Below the pieces are notes generated by a model. That model was not told where the DNA came from and did no database searches. It worked only from the letters and a program-made list of their open reading frames with translations. The translations under genes and the position numbers were made by a program. Of a stretch of 64,000 nucleotides of DNA, positions 9,560 through 21,993 are shown piece by piece. Positions within the stretch are counted from its first letter, which is position 1. Each line of letters begins with the position of its first letter. Source of the stretch: Lumnitzera littorea (lineage: Eukaryota; Streptophyta; Magnoliopsida; Myrtales; Combretaceae); NCBI GenBank assembly GCA_024138015.1, contig JAMXBB010000004.1:81689613-81753612 (forward strand), read 5' to 3'.

Positions 9560-12262
9560 CTTTAGAAACGAATTTCAAGTAATAGGCTTATTTATATTTG
9601 TTTTAGTTAAGAATGCAGGTTTGAGAATTATATAAGAGGAAATTAGACAATAGAAGAAAATATTGCAAAAACATAATTATTTGAAATAATTTGTACCTAT
9701 TTTGGGTAAAGAGTTTAAGAACAAAAAAAGGGATTGGTGTGAATGACAGGTTTAGCCATTTAGGGAAGAAGTAAAAAAAAAAAATTGACTGGTCGGTTCA
9801 TAGGCCATTAAACCAGCCAAGAATTGGCCTAGGTTGAGTTAGTTCTTGTTCAAGGTGCCTTAGGTCCTTGAACTGCCAGTTTTGGGCTGAGTTAAACCTA
9901 GCCCCAGGTCAAGGCATAGTGCTTTTGAAAAACGTCTTTTGATTTTGTTTGTTTGAATAAAAATATTTTTTGGAAATTTTTTTTCTATTTTTTTTAAATT
10001 TTATTTATTTAGAAAAAAGGTTCTTTAAGTAGAAAACATTTTTTCTATATAGAAAAACACTTTTTTACTAAAGGGAAAATTCTATTCTTTTTGGGAAGAC
10101 GCTTAATTTTTTCAAAACAGAATGTCACTCACTAATCTAATATTCAAAGGCATTTTAACTCTAAGAAAATGATATTTATTTTATTCTTACTGTAACTTAT
10201 CAATAAATTATATTTTAAAGATGAAAAAAATTTACTTGGCAAAAAAACTATAGATTTGTTAGAATATTATAAAATTAACTAAAGAGGTTATAGTACTATA
10301 TATTAAAAAATCATTTACATATGTTTTGTTTTTAAGTAAAATTATTGATATAATATTTTCATAATAACATACTGATATTAAGTTATTTAGATACAATTAT
10401 AAGTTACATGATATTCCCCAGTCAAACACCTTCAATATATTTTTATAAATATATCCAAATACGTAAAAACTTATTATTTTCTTGAAAGTATCTTTTAGCG
10501 AAAAACATTTTATTGTAACATATGTTTTTTCCTTAAAACAAACGGACCTTAGTCGCAATAAATCTGATTGAGGAGGTTGAATTTTCGCAGTGCATGAGTT
10601 GCATGCTCGTCATTGGACGGGTTGATTTCTATTATATGAGATAATTTTGGCTTTTAATATATGTATTAACAGAAATGCTCCTGCTATATGTGTAAAAATT
10701 ACATTGATAGTATAGTAGAGTATAAATAACACAAGTAAAGAGAAAAGTAAGAAACCTCATAAAGCAAAAGGTAAGAGAGAGAAGAATGTGAGAAGGAGAG
10801 ATCATAATTTTAAAATGGAGTTACACGAAAAAAGAAGTCTAGAAATGAGAGTGAAAACATATTAATTAAAAGATTTTAATGAGAAATTTTATCATAAAAA
10901 TTAATAAATATCAATTATATAAATAGTGTATCACATTTATCACATGCAAAATACATTAACTTTGTATTGATATCACATGTAATAAATGTGATATAGGTTT
11001 ATACACAAAATTGGAAACAATATAATACTTTCAATTAGTTTCAAACCCAATACCTACTCTATTGTAACACGTGCTACTATCACATTGTCCTTATTATATA
11101 TTAAACATAAATAATAAATAAAGTAATAGAATTACATCTTTAAATACGATTTAATAATAGTATTCAATTTATTAAATAACATTTTATAAATGTGATATTT
11201 TTATTAATTATGAAGTCACATCTTCAATATGTGATTTAGTATTAGTAATTATATAATTAAATTAATTTCATTTGTATTTATGTAATTTTTTTTAAAAAGA
11301 ATGATAAACATATATTGAACCCAAATATATATATATATATATATATAATATAATATAAACCACCAAATGGTGGTTAAAAAATCCTTGGGCTTAAATTATA
11401 TATATATATATGTATATATATATTTATATGAGATAATGCTTATTTGCCTACACTATTATTGTGTGACCTTTTTCTATTAATACTAAGAAAAAGAAAATCT
11501 AGCGATTTCTATCCATCGAGAACTGTCTTGTAAGAAGAAGGGAAAAATATGGTTAGAAGAAAATCTAGCAATTTCTTCTTACCATTCCAGCCTTTATCTC
11601 CGTTAAATCCATATTTTCTTGTATTTTTTATGTTTAGATTCAACAAATTAGGTTGACTTGGTTACCTTTCTCCTACAAAAGGGTACAAGATCTTTGGAAG
11701 GTTGATGAACTCGTCATGATTGTTAGCTACGCTGTCAAGTATCAATAATCATGGGGAGACTTGATATCTTATCTTATAACGAAAAAGAAAAGAAATTCTA
11801 CTTGTACTAAAAGATAAATTTGGTGTAGCTGTTGCTTATAACTTATGTTGCCAAAGAAAGTCTTATATACATTATACGCCCACGATATATATATATAAAA
11901 AAATAAAAATAACGATACGATAAAATTTAAAATATAAAATAATTATTGAATTAAATTATAATAATTCATAATATAAAAAGAAAATAAATAAAAATCTAGA
12001 ATTGTGAGAAAAATGATAGAATAAAATCTCTTAGAATAAGTATATATTAGTATAAAAAAAATAAAAAGGGAGAAAAAATTATATATGAAAGTTTTTATCA
12101 ATATAAATGGTGATAGAATTTTTCCTTTTAATTTATATTTCCATTTCACATGTAGATACTTTTATTTAGAATAAATAATATCATATCTTATTTTTAAAAA
12201 ATAAAGATATGAATTGATTTTATGATAAATTATATATAATTACCATTTTATCCTGTCTCAAT
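9560..12262. other. AT-rich intergenic DNA with simple repeats
   Basis: No coding frame is supported. It contains an inverted repeat at 10929-10993, (AT)n tracts at 11325-11347 and about 11397-11421, and many TGTGATA/TATCACA motifs between 10920 and 11240 that may belong to a miniature inverted-repeat element without recognisable ends. Confidence 0.45.
10929..10993. repeat. Inverted repeat, 18-bp arms
   Basis: TATCACATTTATCACATG (10929-10946) and CATGTAATAAATGTGATA (10976-10993) are complementary with one mismatch and flank a 29-bp spacer. AT-rich context; function unknown. Confidence 0.6.
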
Positions 12263-12276
12263 ATTATTAATATCAT
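12263..12276. repeat. Left target-site duplication of LINE
   Basis: ATTATTAATATCAT matches ATTATTAATAACAT at 18635-18648 with one difference. It lies just before the ORF1 region and just after the poly(A) tail, as expected for target-primed reverse transcription. Confidence 0.7.
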
Positions 12277-12290
12277 AACAATTAGCCTAG

Positions 12291-14303
12291 ATGGAGCCAG
12301 AGCGCCTAGGGTTTGCGTTTGACAAGGACAACGAAAGTGATCGATCCCAACGTAGGAGGAAACGACTCGCCTTAGGCCATGATAATAATCAAGAAATTTA
12401 CCACCGGAGGGAAACCGAATTGCGTAATGGTCCAATGAAGAGTTTTGGAAAAATTTCGTTTAAGGATACCCTACTAAATAATATCCAGGGAGCATATGAA
12501 AAATTTTGCTTCGCGAAATCCAATGCACATCCAAATATGGAACACGATCATGATTCGGATCATTCTAAAGAAGAGGAAGGAGCCCTAAATAGAAATGCTG
12601 CAATTGGAATGTGTTATGTGAATTTCTCGAGTATTGAAAAGGACATATTATATGCGCCATGGAGAAATGCCCTGATCGCCAAAGTAATGGGTCTGAATTT
12701 TGGATTTAAGATCATGAATGCCAAATTAAGGAGGACTGCATTAGCAGATATTAAAATTATTCATTCGAGAGCAAGGTGTTATATCATTTCTCTTAATAAC
12801 AAGGGTGATTTTTAGTGGATCATTTGAAACGATCCATAGTTTATCAATGGACACTAGCTAGCGCTAAAAGAGTGAGAACCAGATTTTTACCCAGATATTT
12901 CTGAGTTTAATTCAATGGCTATTTGGGTCCAGATTGCTGGATTACCGTTGAATTATTTTTGACCAGGGCTATTAAATGTATAGGTGAGAGGGCGGTTCTA
13001 CGATTTGACTCCTTCACCATCGATGCGGATCGAGGTAGGTATACATGGATCTGTGTACAAGTGGACATGGACAAACATGGTGGTTATTAGCAATTTTTCG
13101 TATAGAATCCTCTACGAGGGATTGCCCCGAATATGTGAGCTTTGTGGTCGCATAAATCATGTACATCGACAGTGCTCTAAGATTAATGTGAAGGACAATT
13201 CTGGATAGGAAAAGAATGGAAAACCTAATGATGTTCGATAAGAAACTGAGAACTTGAGGGAGAGTATAACAGCAGAGCAGCTAGATAATGAGCAACGTTT
13301 TGGGACTTCCAGAGAGAACGAAACAATAGATTACCAGACGTTGGAAAAGAATAGCAATGAAGAGAGAGGGTGGACTGAGGTCAGGTTAAAGAAACAGATT
13401 AAGGCCAAACAAAAACATGGCAACGCCATTGGGAAACGTGTCCTAAAAGATGTCGATGGTAACCTGCCGAAGAACATTAATTCCACGTCGCCGGTTGAAG
13501 GTGGAAAGGGAAAAGAGAATATGGTTAATGGTACCATTGATATGGAAGGAAACCATAATAGTAATCTATTGGGGGACCGGTTACGATCCAAAAGTAGGAA
13601 CGTATAACAAGAAAATCTTTCGGCAGATGGGGTGTCGGGATATTATGCCTTTTCGGCAGAAAGAGTTGATGAAATTAACGTTTCGAGGGTTCATTCAACA
13701 TAAGCCTAGTCTAAAAACAAAAGTAAAGACACTGGTATAACACTCCAAGAGCGCAAGAATTTTCGTTGGAAAAAGGCTATCAGGAAACATGGCGTTGGTG
13801 GTGGAATTTGAAGTTATAGCACTTCTCTTGCCGGATTAGGGACCTCTTCCGGATCTTCATCAGGACTCAAGAATATGGACGGCACGAAGCAGGCAACGAA
13901 TGGCAAGAGTTTACATCGAGATCATCCGCCACGACATGACGAATATCCGCCGGTACCGGAAAAGAATTCCGGAAGTCACTTTCAGACCAACTGGCCAAGA
14001 GCAACCGGCATACATGATGCCGCAAGGAATGGCGTTGGGGATCAGCGAAGCAATAATCCTGTTCAAAATAATGACGACCAAACAGGTCATGACAAACTTG
14101 GACTTCCTGGCACTAATAAAGATAACGTGCAAAGGAGCGGCAGAACATCTCCTTCACTTGGTGATGGGAAGAGCAGAGACACAGAGAATGCCATTTATCA
14201 AGATGGTTCAAGAGGATGTACACAGTTCATTCCTACTCCCAGCGACAGAGTCAGCGATGGGAATGTTGAAAGTGCCGGTCCAACGATGCAGATGGAACTT
14301 TAA
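12291..14303 (+). pseudogene. LINE ORF1, DUF4283 plus CCHC zinc knuckle, frameshifted
   Basis: ORF1 proteins bind the LINE RNA to form the particle used in retrotransposition. The first segment (12291-12815) opens MEPERLGFAFD and includes KDILYAPWRNALIAKVMG, the DUF4283 signature of plant LINE/gag-like proteins. After frame changes, the segment 12984-13208 includes ISNFSYRILYEGLPRICELC and a CCHC knuckle (C-x2-C-x4-H-x4-C, CELCGRINHVHRQC). The tail (13254-13607, then 13875-14303) is a polar, Asn/Pro/Gly-rich region typical of ORF1 C-termini. At least three frame breaks and several stops make it non-functional. Confidence 0.8.
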
Positions 14304-14400
14304 GGTCCAGAGAGAGGGCGACAACGAACCGGCAATTAACTGGTATAAGGTCAGCGGGTTTCTTATGCAATCTGACTCGATGGACACGCTATCAAATAAC

Positions 14401-17400
14401 ATGCGTTCGAATCCATTTAAAATCCTTGTGTGGAATGCTCGGGGTTGTCTAGAGCGAGACAGCAAGTCACTAAGGACTTCGCAAAACGAACGAGGCATAA
14501 GTGCTGGTCATCACGGAAACAAAACAAAACTGGAGAGTTTATGTAACTTTGTTGAATTTGATGGTATGCTTTGTGCTGAAGCACAGGGGTTGAGTGGAGG
14601 CATCGCTATGATGTGGAATAGGCGTGTATTTCAGATTCAGCGATAGCATATCACTGCTATTATTGAGGTAACTTCTCTACCTTTGCATTGGTATATTTCG
14701 GCTATCTATGTGCATCCATCCTATGATATCCGACAAGGTCTTTGGTATGAATTAACCCACATGTCGAGCAGTATTAATGCACCATATCTCCTCACTGGTT
14801 CCTTTCAAATTCGGAAAAAAGGGAAAGGTGGCTGTGGGGTGCCGGGGGGCAGGGGGTGTGGGTGGGGCGCATTGGTACAGGAATATTATACAGTCGAGAG
14901 CGCTACTCTACTAGGAATGTATAGACATATGTGGTATGGCTGATCTAGGGTATGTTGGGCCCAGATGGACGTGGTCGAGAAGAATGAAAAATATTTCTGA
15001 CCTCATTCAATCTTGTTTGGATAGAGCAAGGGGAAATGCTAGTTGGAGAATGATGTACCTAGAGGCTAAGGTGTTTCATTTGACGAGTACGGCCTCTGAC
15101 CACTGCCCTTTACAGTTGAACACTCACCCAGCCATCTATTTAGGCCAGAGAGATCTCAAGCCTTTTAGGTTCCAGCCGATGTGGCTAGAACACCCAGATT
15201 TCAAACCCTTAGTTGCAGCACACTGGAAACTGTCCAAACAAAACATGGCTGATGACCTTGAGGACTTTACGAAAAGAATACGACTTTGGAACAAGGAGAC
15301 ATTTGAGATCATTCAGGTTCAAAAAAGATAGCTGCAAAAGAAAATTGAATAATTTCAGACAAGGATAAGAAGCAACCCAAGTCAAGCCTTATTGTACAGG
15401 GAGAATTCTTTACAAGAAGCTTTAAAGGTCGTTCTTAATCAAGAGGAAAAATTGTAGGCTGCAAAAGCAAGAGCTGGATGGATTTTGGAAGGTGAAACTA
15501 ACACGAAGTTTTTCCACGCATCCACTATTGCTAGGCGTGCGAAGTGTAGAATTATTGGGCTTTTTGATGAAGTTAGTAATTGGATCACTGCGCATAATGA
15601 ACTGGGCAATATGACGACTCGATTCTTCTCCAAGTTATTTAGCATGGACATAATTTTTTCATAGCCTGAGGCTCCAGATTGGCTTCCGATATGGGATTCC
15701 TTTGACCATCATACTATGGCTAGTCTGGTAAGGGATGTGGCGGAAGAGAAAGTACGGCAAGCAATGTGGGGGCATAGCCAATAATAAATCACCCGGCGTT
15801 GATGGTTTCTACTCAATGTTTTACAAGCAGTGTTGGAGTATGGTTGGGGATTCAGTTTTTCATGTTATTGATTCCATATGGCGCTCAGAATATGTACCGG
15901 AAAGCATCAACCAAAAATTGTTAGTGTTGATTCCTAAGGAGGGGGCGAACTGACTGCAAGAGATTAGCCTATATACAACTCTTTATAAAGTACTAGGTAA
16001 GATCTTAGTTAATCGGTCGAGACCTCAGTTGCATAGTATTATCAACCAAGAACAAGCTAGCTTTGTGCCTGGGAGATCTATGAGAGATAATGTGATTCTG
16101 TTTCAAGAACTCCTCCATTCTCTACATCATAAGAAAGGTGGAAAAGCATGGATGATGGTTAAGCTGGACCTGGAAAAAACTTATGATAGATTGGAATGGG
16201 ATTATGGGTGACATGTCCTTCTCAGTCTACAATTCCCGTGAAATGGATCAATATTGTTGGTTCTTGCCTATCAACGAGCTCATTTTGAGTTATTCTTAAT
16301 GTAGCGACGTTGAAAGAATTCCAATCTGGTAGAGGAGTGCGACGAGGTGACCCTATGTCCAATATATATTTTCATCCTTAGTCTTTAGATTATGAGTAGG
16401 TGTATTAAGGAAATGGTTAGGTTCGAAAGGTGGAAACCAATTCGATTACGTGGATCCCGATTAGATATCTCATATATGTTCTTTATTGATGATTTAGTGC
16501 TCATTGGGGAAGTATCTATTGAAAATGCAAAAATTATGCATAACGTTATGGAGGGATTTGGGTTTATGTTAGGATAGAAAGTCAACTGAAATCAATCTTG
16601 CATTATTTTCTCGGCCAATACCCTGGAGAACCGGAAGGATAATATTTTTCATGAATTTGGCATTAATCGTAACGCTGCATGGGGGAAATACTTGGGAATT
16701 CTTGTTAAAGCAGGGGGAAACTTTCATCACAAGACCTTACCTTCTTGGTGGAAAAGACCAGACGAAAACTATCGGGACGGAAAGCTAAAATGCTATCCGC
16801 CCCAGCTATAAAGTTGCTTGTGTCAACAACTCTTGAGAGTATTTGCAATTATTACAGTTAGAAGATCCCTCTACCAAGGAAGACATCTAAAGGGTTGGAA
16901 CAACTCTATACAAATTTCATTTGGGGTGAAAAGGAGGGCACAAAGAAGATTCATTAGATTACTTGGGACCGTATGAAAAGGCTCAAAAAAGAAATGGAGG
17001 CCTCGGCATTATGGATGTTTTACGACGAAATAATGCCAATTTTGCTAAATTAGCATGTGTACACAAGAAAAATCTGTTGTGGGTGGAAGTTGTAAAAGCA
17101 AAATACAGATGGATTAATGGGGAGTTTCAGCGTAAGAAGGGATCAAACTTCTTCCAATGCCTAAAGAACCAAAACTATTGGTTGCGGGATCATCTAGTAT
17201 TACCACAAGGCTGCATCGCGGGAGCAAGATTTTGGACTGATCCTTGGTCTAGACGTTGTGTGGTAAGTAAATGGCTGATTGGACCGATTCATTGTGATGG
17301 ACGGAATTACGGGTGAATGAGGCATGGTCGGGAGATGGCTGGGATGAGAATAGAATACGCTATCCCATATCTCGGGAGATAGCAGCTAGACTGGGATTCT

Positions 17401-18509
17401 TTGATCTGGCTCTGTAGGGATACAATGACGTAGAGGGCTCTTCGAGTTTAGATTGTTTGCATGGCACGGATGGAGAGGTCCATTGTAAAACGACATGAAA
17501 TTATGAATAGGGAAGAAGAGTGTCAAACTGGTGATGGAAATGTAGAGTGGATATGGTCTACGCCAATGATCCCCCACATCATGTATCTTTTATGGCGAAT
17601 ATTGTAGGATGGCTTACCTACGTAAGACAAGTTGAGGAGAAGAGGTATTATGGTGGACCAGGTATGTCCTTTTTGTCATACGAATGAAGAAACTAGGGAG
17701 CATCTTTTCATGCTTTGTCTTATCATCAAAAGAGCCTGGAGAGACTGAGGATGGAGTTCCACAAGCAGCAATGACCAGCAAGGTTCTCTTGAAAGATGGA
17801 TATGGAAAAATGCATACATGAAGAATATCCCTTGGAGTCGTATTGGCTGTCTCAGGCAAGTTTTATTCTTATTTTCTCTAAGGGGCATTTGAAGGGAAAG
17901 GAATGCACGTATCTTCAATGAATCAGGAAACTCAGATGACTGGATGGGACTTATTCGAAAAGAAGCATTCGAATGGTGGCTTTAAGGAGGAGACAGAGGA
18001 TTGGGGCAGGAACTGGCCCTATGAAAGCCACCTGGATGAAACCACCAACGAATTGCGTGAAGCGAAATCGCAACTCATCAGTGACTTTGGAATGGTTTGC
18101 ATGCTGAGCCATTGTAGCTATAGATTGGCACAGCAGGGTGCTGGGAGGAATGACAAAGAAACTAGTTGGGGTTGCACCGATGGAAGCGGAATTATGGGCA
18201 ATTGTACATGCAATGAGAATGGCAGGCATGTGAGGATGGAGGAATGTTATTGTAGAATCGGATTGCCAAACTGCGGTTGACCTTGTCGAGAATGGATGCA
18301 AATGTAGGAATTCTAGTTTGGCTATTATTCGACATTGTTTTTCTCCCCTCCGTTTTTGCAGGGCCAATCGTGAGGTGAACCATCTAGCAGATATGCTTGC
18401 CAAGGAGGGCCTAAGGAGAACTAATAATTTGTCTTTTGATGTTATGTTTCCAGTTTTTTTAATGAACTATGTTATTTTGGACTTTTGGCTTTGGTCAAAG
18501 TGTAGTTGA
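14401..18509 (+). pseudogene. LINE ORF2: endonuclease, reverse transcriptase, RNase H, decayed
   Basis: Domains in order: an APE-type endonuclease beginning FKILVWNARG (14401 on), with GLSGGIAMMWN and, near its end, VGPRWTWSRR and SDHCPLQL (14940-15120); reverse transcriptase with SPGVDGFYSMFYKQCW (15790-15835), LVLIPKEG, ASFVPGRSMRDN, KLDLEKTYDRLEWD (16160-16200) and FIDDLV (16480-16500), where FADD is usual; a C-terminal zinc-binding region with CPFCHTNEETREHLF (about 17670-17710); and RNase H with MEAELWAI, VESDC and NREVNHLADMLAKEG (18180-18415). The endonuclease GDFN motif is altered to GSFQ beside a G-rich insertion (14836-14867). Many stops and shifts show inactivity. Confidence 0.85.
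14836..14867 (+). other. G-quadruplex-like G-run cluster
   Basis: Five G-runs (4, 6, 5, 3 and 4 bases) are separated by 1-4 bases. This fits the canonical G3+N1-7 pattern. It sits within the LINE endonuclease region where other elements encode the stretch after GDFN. Confidence 0.7.
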
Positions 18510-18634
18510 GGCCTGGTGTTTAGGGAGTGAATGCACTCAGCCAGGCTAGGTTTTGGTTTTCTCCCGTTTGGTTAGAACGATGGTTGTTTATTTGGTTTTA
18601 GTTTAGTATATTAACTTACTGAAAAAAAAAAAAA

Positions 18635-18648
18635 ATTATTAATAACAT
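18635..18648. repeat. Right target-site duplication of LINE
   Basis: ATTATTAATAACAT, partner of 12263-12276, overlapping the last A of the tail. Confidence 0.7.
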
Positions 18649-20400
18649 CTTCAAATATTTTAAAATTTTAATTAAATTTCATCGATTCCCATTGCACATT
18701 AAAACTTTATGCCTTATGCGTAAATAATAGTGGGTTATTAGTTATATGAAATCGTGGGAAGAAAGATAGATTAAAATTGTGAAAAAGAAACTAAAGGAAA
18801 ATATGAGAGAGAGGAAGGATGAAGAGAGAATAATAGAGGAGTAGAAGAGAAGATATTGATAGTGAGTTAGAGGGGAGAGGGAATGATGATTAGAGAATAA
18901 TGGAGGAGCAAAAGAGACAACATTAATAATGTAATGGTGAGATTAAAAACAAATAATCTAAAAATTTACTATAACATCTTGTGCAATTATTTTAATGTCA
19001 TTGAATAGTATAATAGTTTTAAAGGTATTTAATGGAATTTTATAAAAAAAAAAGAGAGTAGCAATTACTTAAATTTTAAAGAGCTTTAATAATATATATA
19101 TATATATATATATATTTTGGACGGTTGATGAATTGTTTCAAAAATTTGTTCATGGTAAGTTGTTTAAAAGTATAGTTGAACTATGATGCACATAAGCCTA
19201 ATGGGCAGGCCCAATAAGTATTTGAGTTTGGGCGCTAATTTCAGATCTGATGATCCGACTAGATCAACAATTTCTTGATCTAGGATTTTGTTGAGATATG
19301 GAGAAAAAACCCACGACGCCCCGACCCGATTAGGATATATAATCACTTATATTATACAATATAATATTGAATCTCCAAAATGATTTAGTTAGCATACTTA
19401 TAATATAATAAATATTTAAAATAATATCAATTGATATATATCGATTTTACACCATTTCTTAATGGCTCGAAAATTGACAATTAGGAACATATACATAGTC
19501 ATGACATTTTCATGTGATGGATCACAAAAATTTGTAGAGAGACTATTTGAATTTCATAATGTGGATGGACAACTTTGGTTAAGGGCTTGAGGTGTAAGTT
19601 TGCCTTTTCAAAGAGTGGTTCAAGTTGTCTTAACCCAATTCGACTTATTTGGTTAACCTATTTGCCAAATGATGTGCATAGCTTTAATACGAGCACAGAC
19701 TAGAATGGAAGAACTTAAAACAGGCCGCAACAAATACCACAAGGACTTAGGCCTTAAGGCTTACGTCAATTAAGCCTGGTAAAAATATTTAAACATTCAA
19801 ATTATGACAAAGGGCATGAATGGATTAGCAGTTATTATATCCAATAATTGCTAACTGCCCCCACTTTCACCAGGGGTGAGCATGGTTCATTTTGACATGA
19901 TTTTCCTCCCTTACCAAGCTAAACATAATACTTTGTTTGTTTTTTTTTTTTTCCCTCTCTTTGGGCAAATTGAACATAACTATATGATTACATTTACAAT
20001 TTTTTAACCTAAAAATAACAGTTTGGTTCATGATTCGAACCGTTATACTATATTATTAATTTTACTATTTCCAAATTTAATAATGATAATGGTGATAATA
20101 ACCATAAATATGTATATATAGAGTATAAACTATTCATATTAGGCCAAGGCAATTGGAGAATTCTGATGGGAGTAACACATTTTAAAAAATAGAAATGCAT
20201 TATAGAATATTAAGTTGCTTACAATAGTTACATTATTGCAAATAAGATGAAGGAAACGATATTGGATAGACTTAGTTCTTTCACATAGTTAATTTAAATT
20301 TAAAAAAAAAAATTGATTGTCTTTGTTGATTGTGGAAAACCAATTAAGTGAGATAAGGTAAACTAGGCATGGATCCTTTAAGCATGTGTGCTACTGGGCC
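18649..20400. other. AT-rich intergenic DNA
   Basis: No coding frame is supported. A purine-rich stretch (about 18780-18930, GAGAGAGAGGAAGG-type) and an (AT)12 microsatellite (19092-19115) are the main features, besides the hAT-like end at 19873. Confidence 0.45.
19873..20090 (+). repeat. hAT-like element end, truncated
   Basis: CAGGGGTGAGCATGGTTC begins a hAT-type terminal repeat, followed by a T-run, AACCTAAAAATAACAGTTTG and TTCATGATTCGAACCGTTAT. The same order (T/A-run, AACCTAAAAAAG, GATTCGTGGTTCAAACCG) occurs at 5415-5490 inside the complete hAT element, so the two are related. No matching right end was found. Confidence 0.5.
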
Positions 20401-20672
20401 TTAGTGAAGATCAAGCTCTTTGCTTTAAAGTACTAGCAAAAAGCCACCAGTAGGTTTGTCCACAAAGGCTCTCTAACGTTCAAGTTAGCAAGGAGAGTAA
20501 GTAAAGTATCCGAGCACTTTTGGGTTATGGAGAAAGGTACTTGGATGAGGTAATGTTGAGTTCTTGGTTTAGAGAGAGAGATTCAAGATTTTGAGAGCTC
20601 AAATCCCCTTACCTGTTAGCTCCTTGCATTATTGAGAGTCTAAATCCCCTTGCCTAGTGTCTCTTTGCACTA
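20400..20672. repeat. Older LTR-like sequence interrupted by gypsy insertion (left part)
   Basis: Contains GTTCAAGTTAGCAAGGAGAG and twice the phrase AAATCCCCTT.CCT (about 20604, 20643), a style common in Tat-type LTRs. It ends at the TTTAT duplication and resumes at 27080, after the gypsy element. Confidence 0.4.
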
Positions 20673-20677
20673 TTTAT
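20673..20677. repeat. Left 5-bp target-site duplication of gypsy element
   Basis: TTTAT, identical to 27075-27079. Five-base duplications are standard for LTR-element integrases. Confidence 0.8.
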
Positions 20678-21630
20678 TGATAGGGATCACGGATCAATCA
20701 CGCGTTCCCAAACTCGTGGGCTTGCCTAGTTGACTCGCCGAGCTGAATGTCAAGGAGCAATGCATTTCTCAGTCCAACTTACAAAGCTACTTTGCTCTCT
20801 ACGTCATTTAGGAAGCTATCGAGGTGATTAGCTAACATGCCAAGCGAACCCCTCCACAATAGACCCTAGTCCAAGCGTTGAATCGGGATATAACCAACCT
20901 TACTAGTGCCAAAGCTGAGCTAACAACTGTCAAAAGTCAATTATTCGAGGTTGACCCAAAAATGAGTTACTTAGTGAGTTAACCCTGGTCTATTCCAAGT
21001 TGTTCGAGCTATTGAACTACCGATGCTGACCTTACCTAATTGGAATTTACCCCTACTCAGATAATAGTGTCATGGGGACTACAGAATTAGCAAACCGCTC
21101 GCGCTGTCCTTTTTTTAACATCCTTATTGTCCTTTTTTTTACATCCGTAATGTCTTTTTTGATAAAATGAGATTCTTTTTACATGATTACATTGATACCC
21201 TTATAAATTATTCCCCCTTTTCCTTAGCTAGTAGGGATCCTTTTCTGTAATTTCCTATAACTTAGGACTTACCTTAATTGAGCACAATAAATACTTACAA
21301 ATTGTAATAATTGCAGGGACAATATATAGAGAATACATTGAACTTTTATACTCTCTCAAGTTAAGTAATCTTCTACTTACTTTTGAGTTACTCTTGTCTA
21401 ACTCATTGAGTGTGGACTAGTGGCGAATGACCTCCGGCCATACTTGTACGTCATATTAAGTGTAACCCAAGCTCATATGAGGCATTGGTACATCATATCC
21501 ATCGTTGGTGCACGGAAACCCCTACTCAACCTTCGACTCTCATTTATCCTTCAGACCATCTTGTGATCCAGACCCAGCGCTTGGTTACGCATGATATTAG
21601 GCTTGTGTGTTCATTCACAGACCTGTATCA
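20678..21630 (+). repeat. 5' LTR of gypsy element
   Basis: Starts TGATAGGGATCACGG and ends GTATCA, three bases before the PBS. The start matches TGATAGGGATCATTG at 26160. Long matching blocks include GAGCAATGCATTTCTC and GTGTCATGGGGAC (AATGTCATGGGGACC in the other LTR). Confidence 0.88.
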
Positions 21631-21633
21631 TCC

Positions 21634-21645
21634 TGGTATCAGAGC
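21634..21645 (+). other. Primer binding site, initiator-Met tRNA type
   Basis: TGGTATCAGAGC is complementary to the 3' end of plant initiator methionine tRNA, the commonest primer of plant LTR elements. It lies 3 bp after the LTR end. Confidence 0.9.
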
Positions 21646-21993
21646 CTAGATTACATTCGAAGGCTAGCTTATGCTACCTTCTTCTCTGAGTAATTTGCTA
21701 TTAGTTTTGTATGTTCAAGGTTTTGTTAACACTAGTAGTTTGGTAGGTAAATAGTGTTGAAGACATTTTGTGCTCGTTTTCCCTTGTTTTTTATATGCAA
21801 AAACAAAGTGGTTATCAGCTTCTTCACTATACGTAGTTGTAGGAGCATTAGTTACTATATTGCTATTGTTATTAGAAAAAAAAAAAAAAGGACTCTGAGT
21901 GGTATTTTTAAACATCAATCTTGTGAGTTAAACTAACAATATCGGATGTAAGTGTTCTAGGAACTCTAGGAAACCAAAAAAGTGGTGCACAAC

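Larger units (their letters stand above)
12277..18635 (+). mobile_element. L1-type LINE (plant RIL), about 6.36 kb, inactivated
   Basis: Contains ORF1, ORF2 (endonuclease, reverse transcriptase, zinc-binding region, RNase H), a short 3' UTR and a 14-base poly(A) tail (18622-18635), flanked by a 14-bp duplication. Its GC content is visibly higher than the surroundings. The 5' UTR is almost absent (ORF1 ATG at 12291), so the copy may be slightly 5'-truncated. Both ORFs carry stops and frameshifts. The C-terminal RNase H is typical of plant L1 elements. Confidence 0.88.

Noticed and set aside
17951..18403. 150-codon - strand frame over LINE RNase H
   Set aside because: Shadow of ORF2: the sense strand carries clear RNase H motifs.
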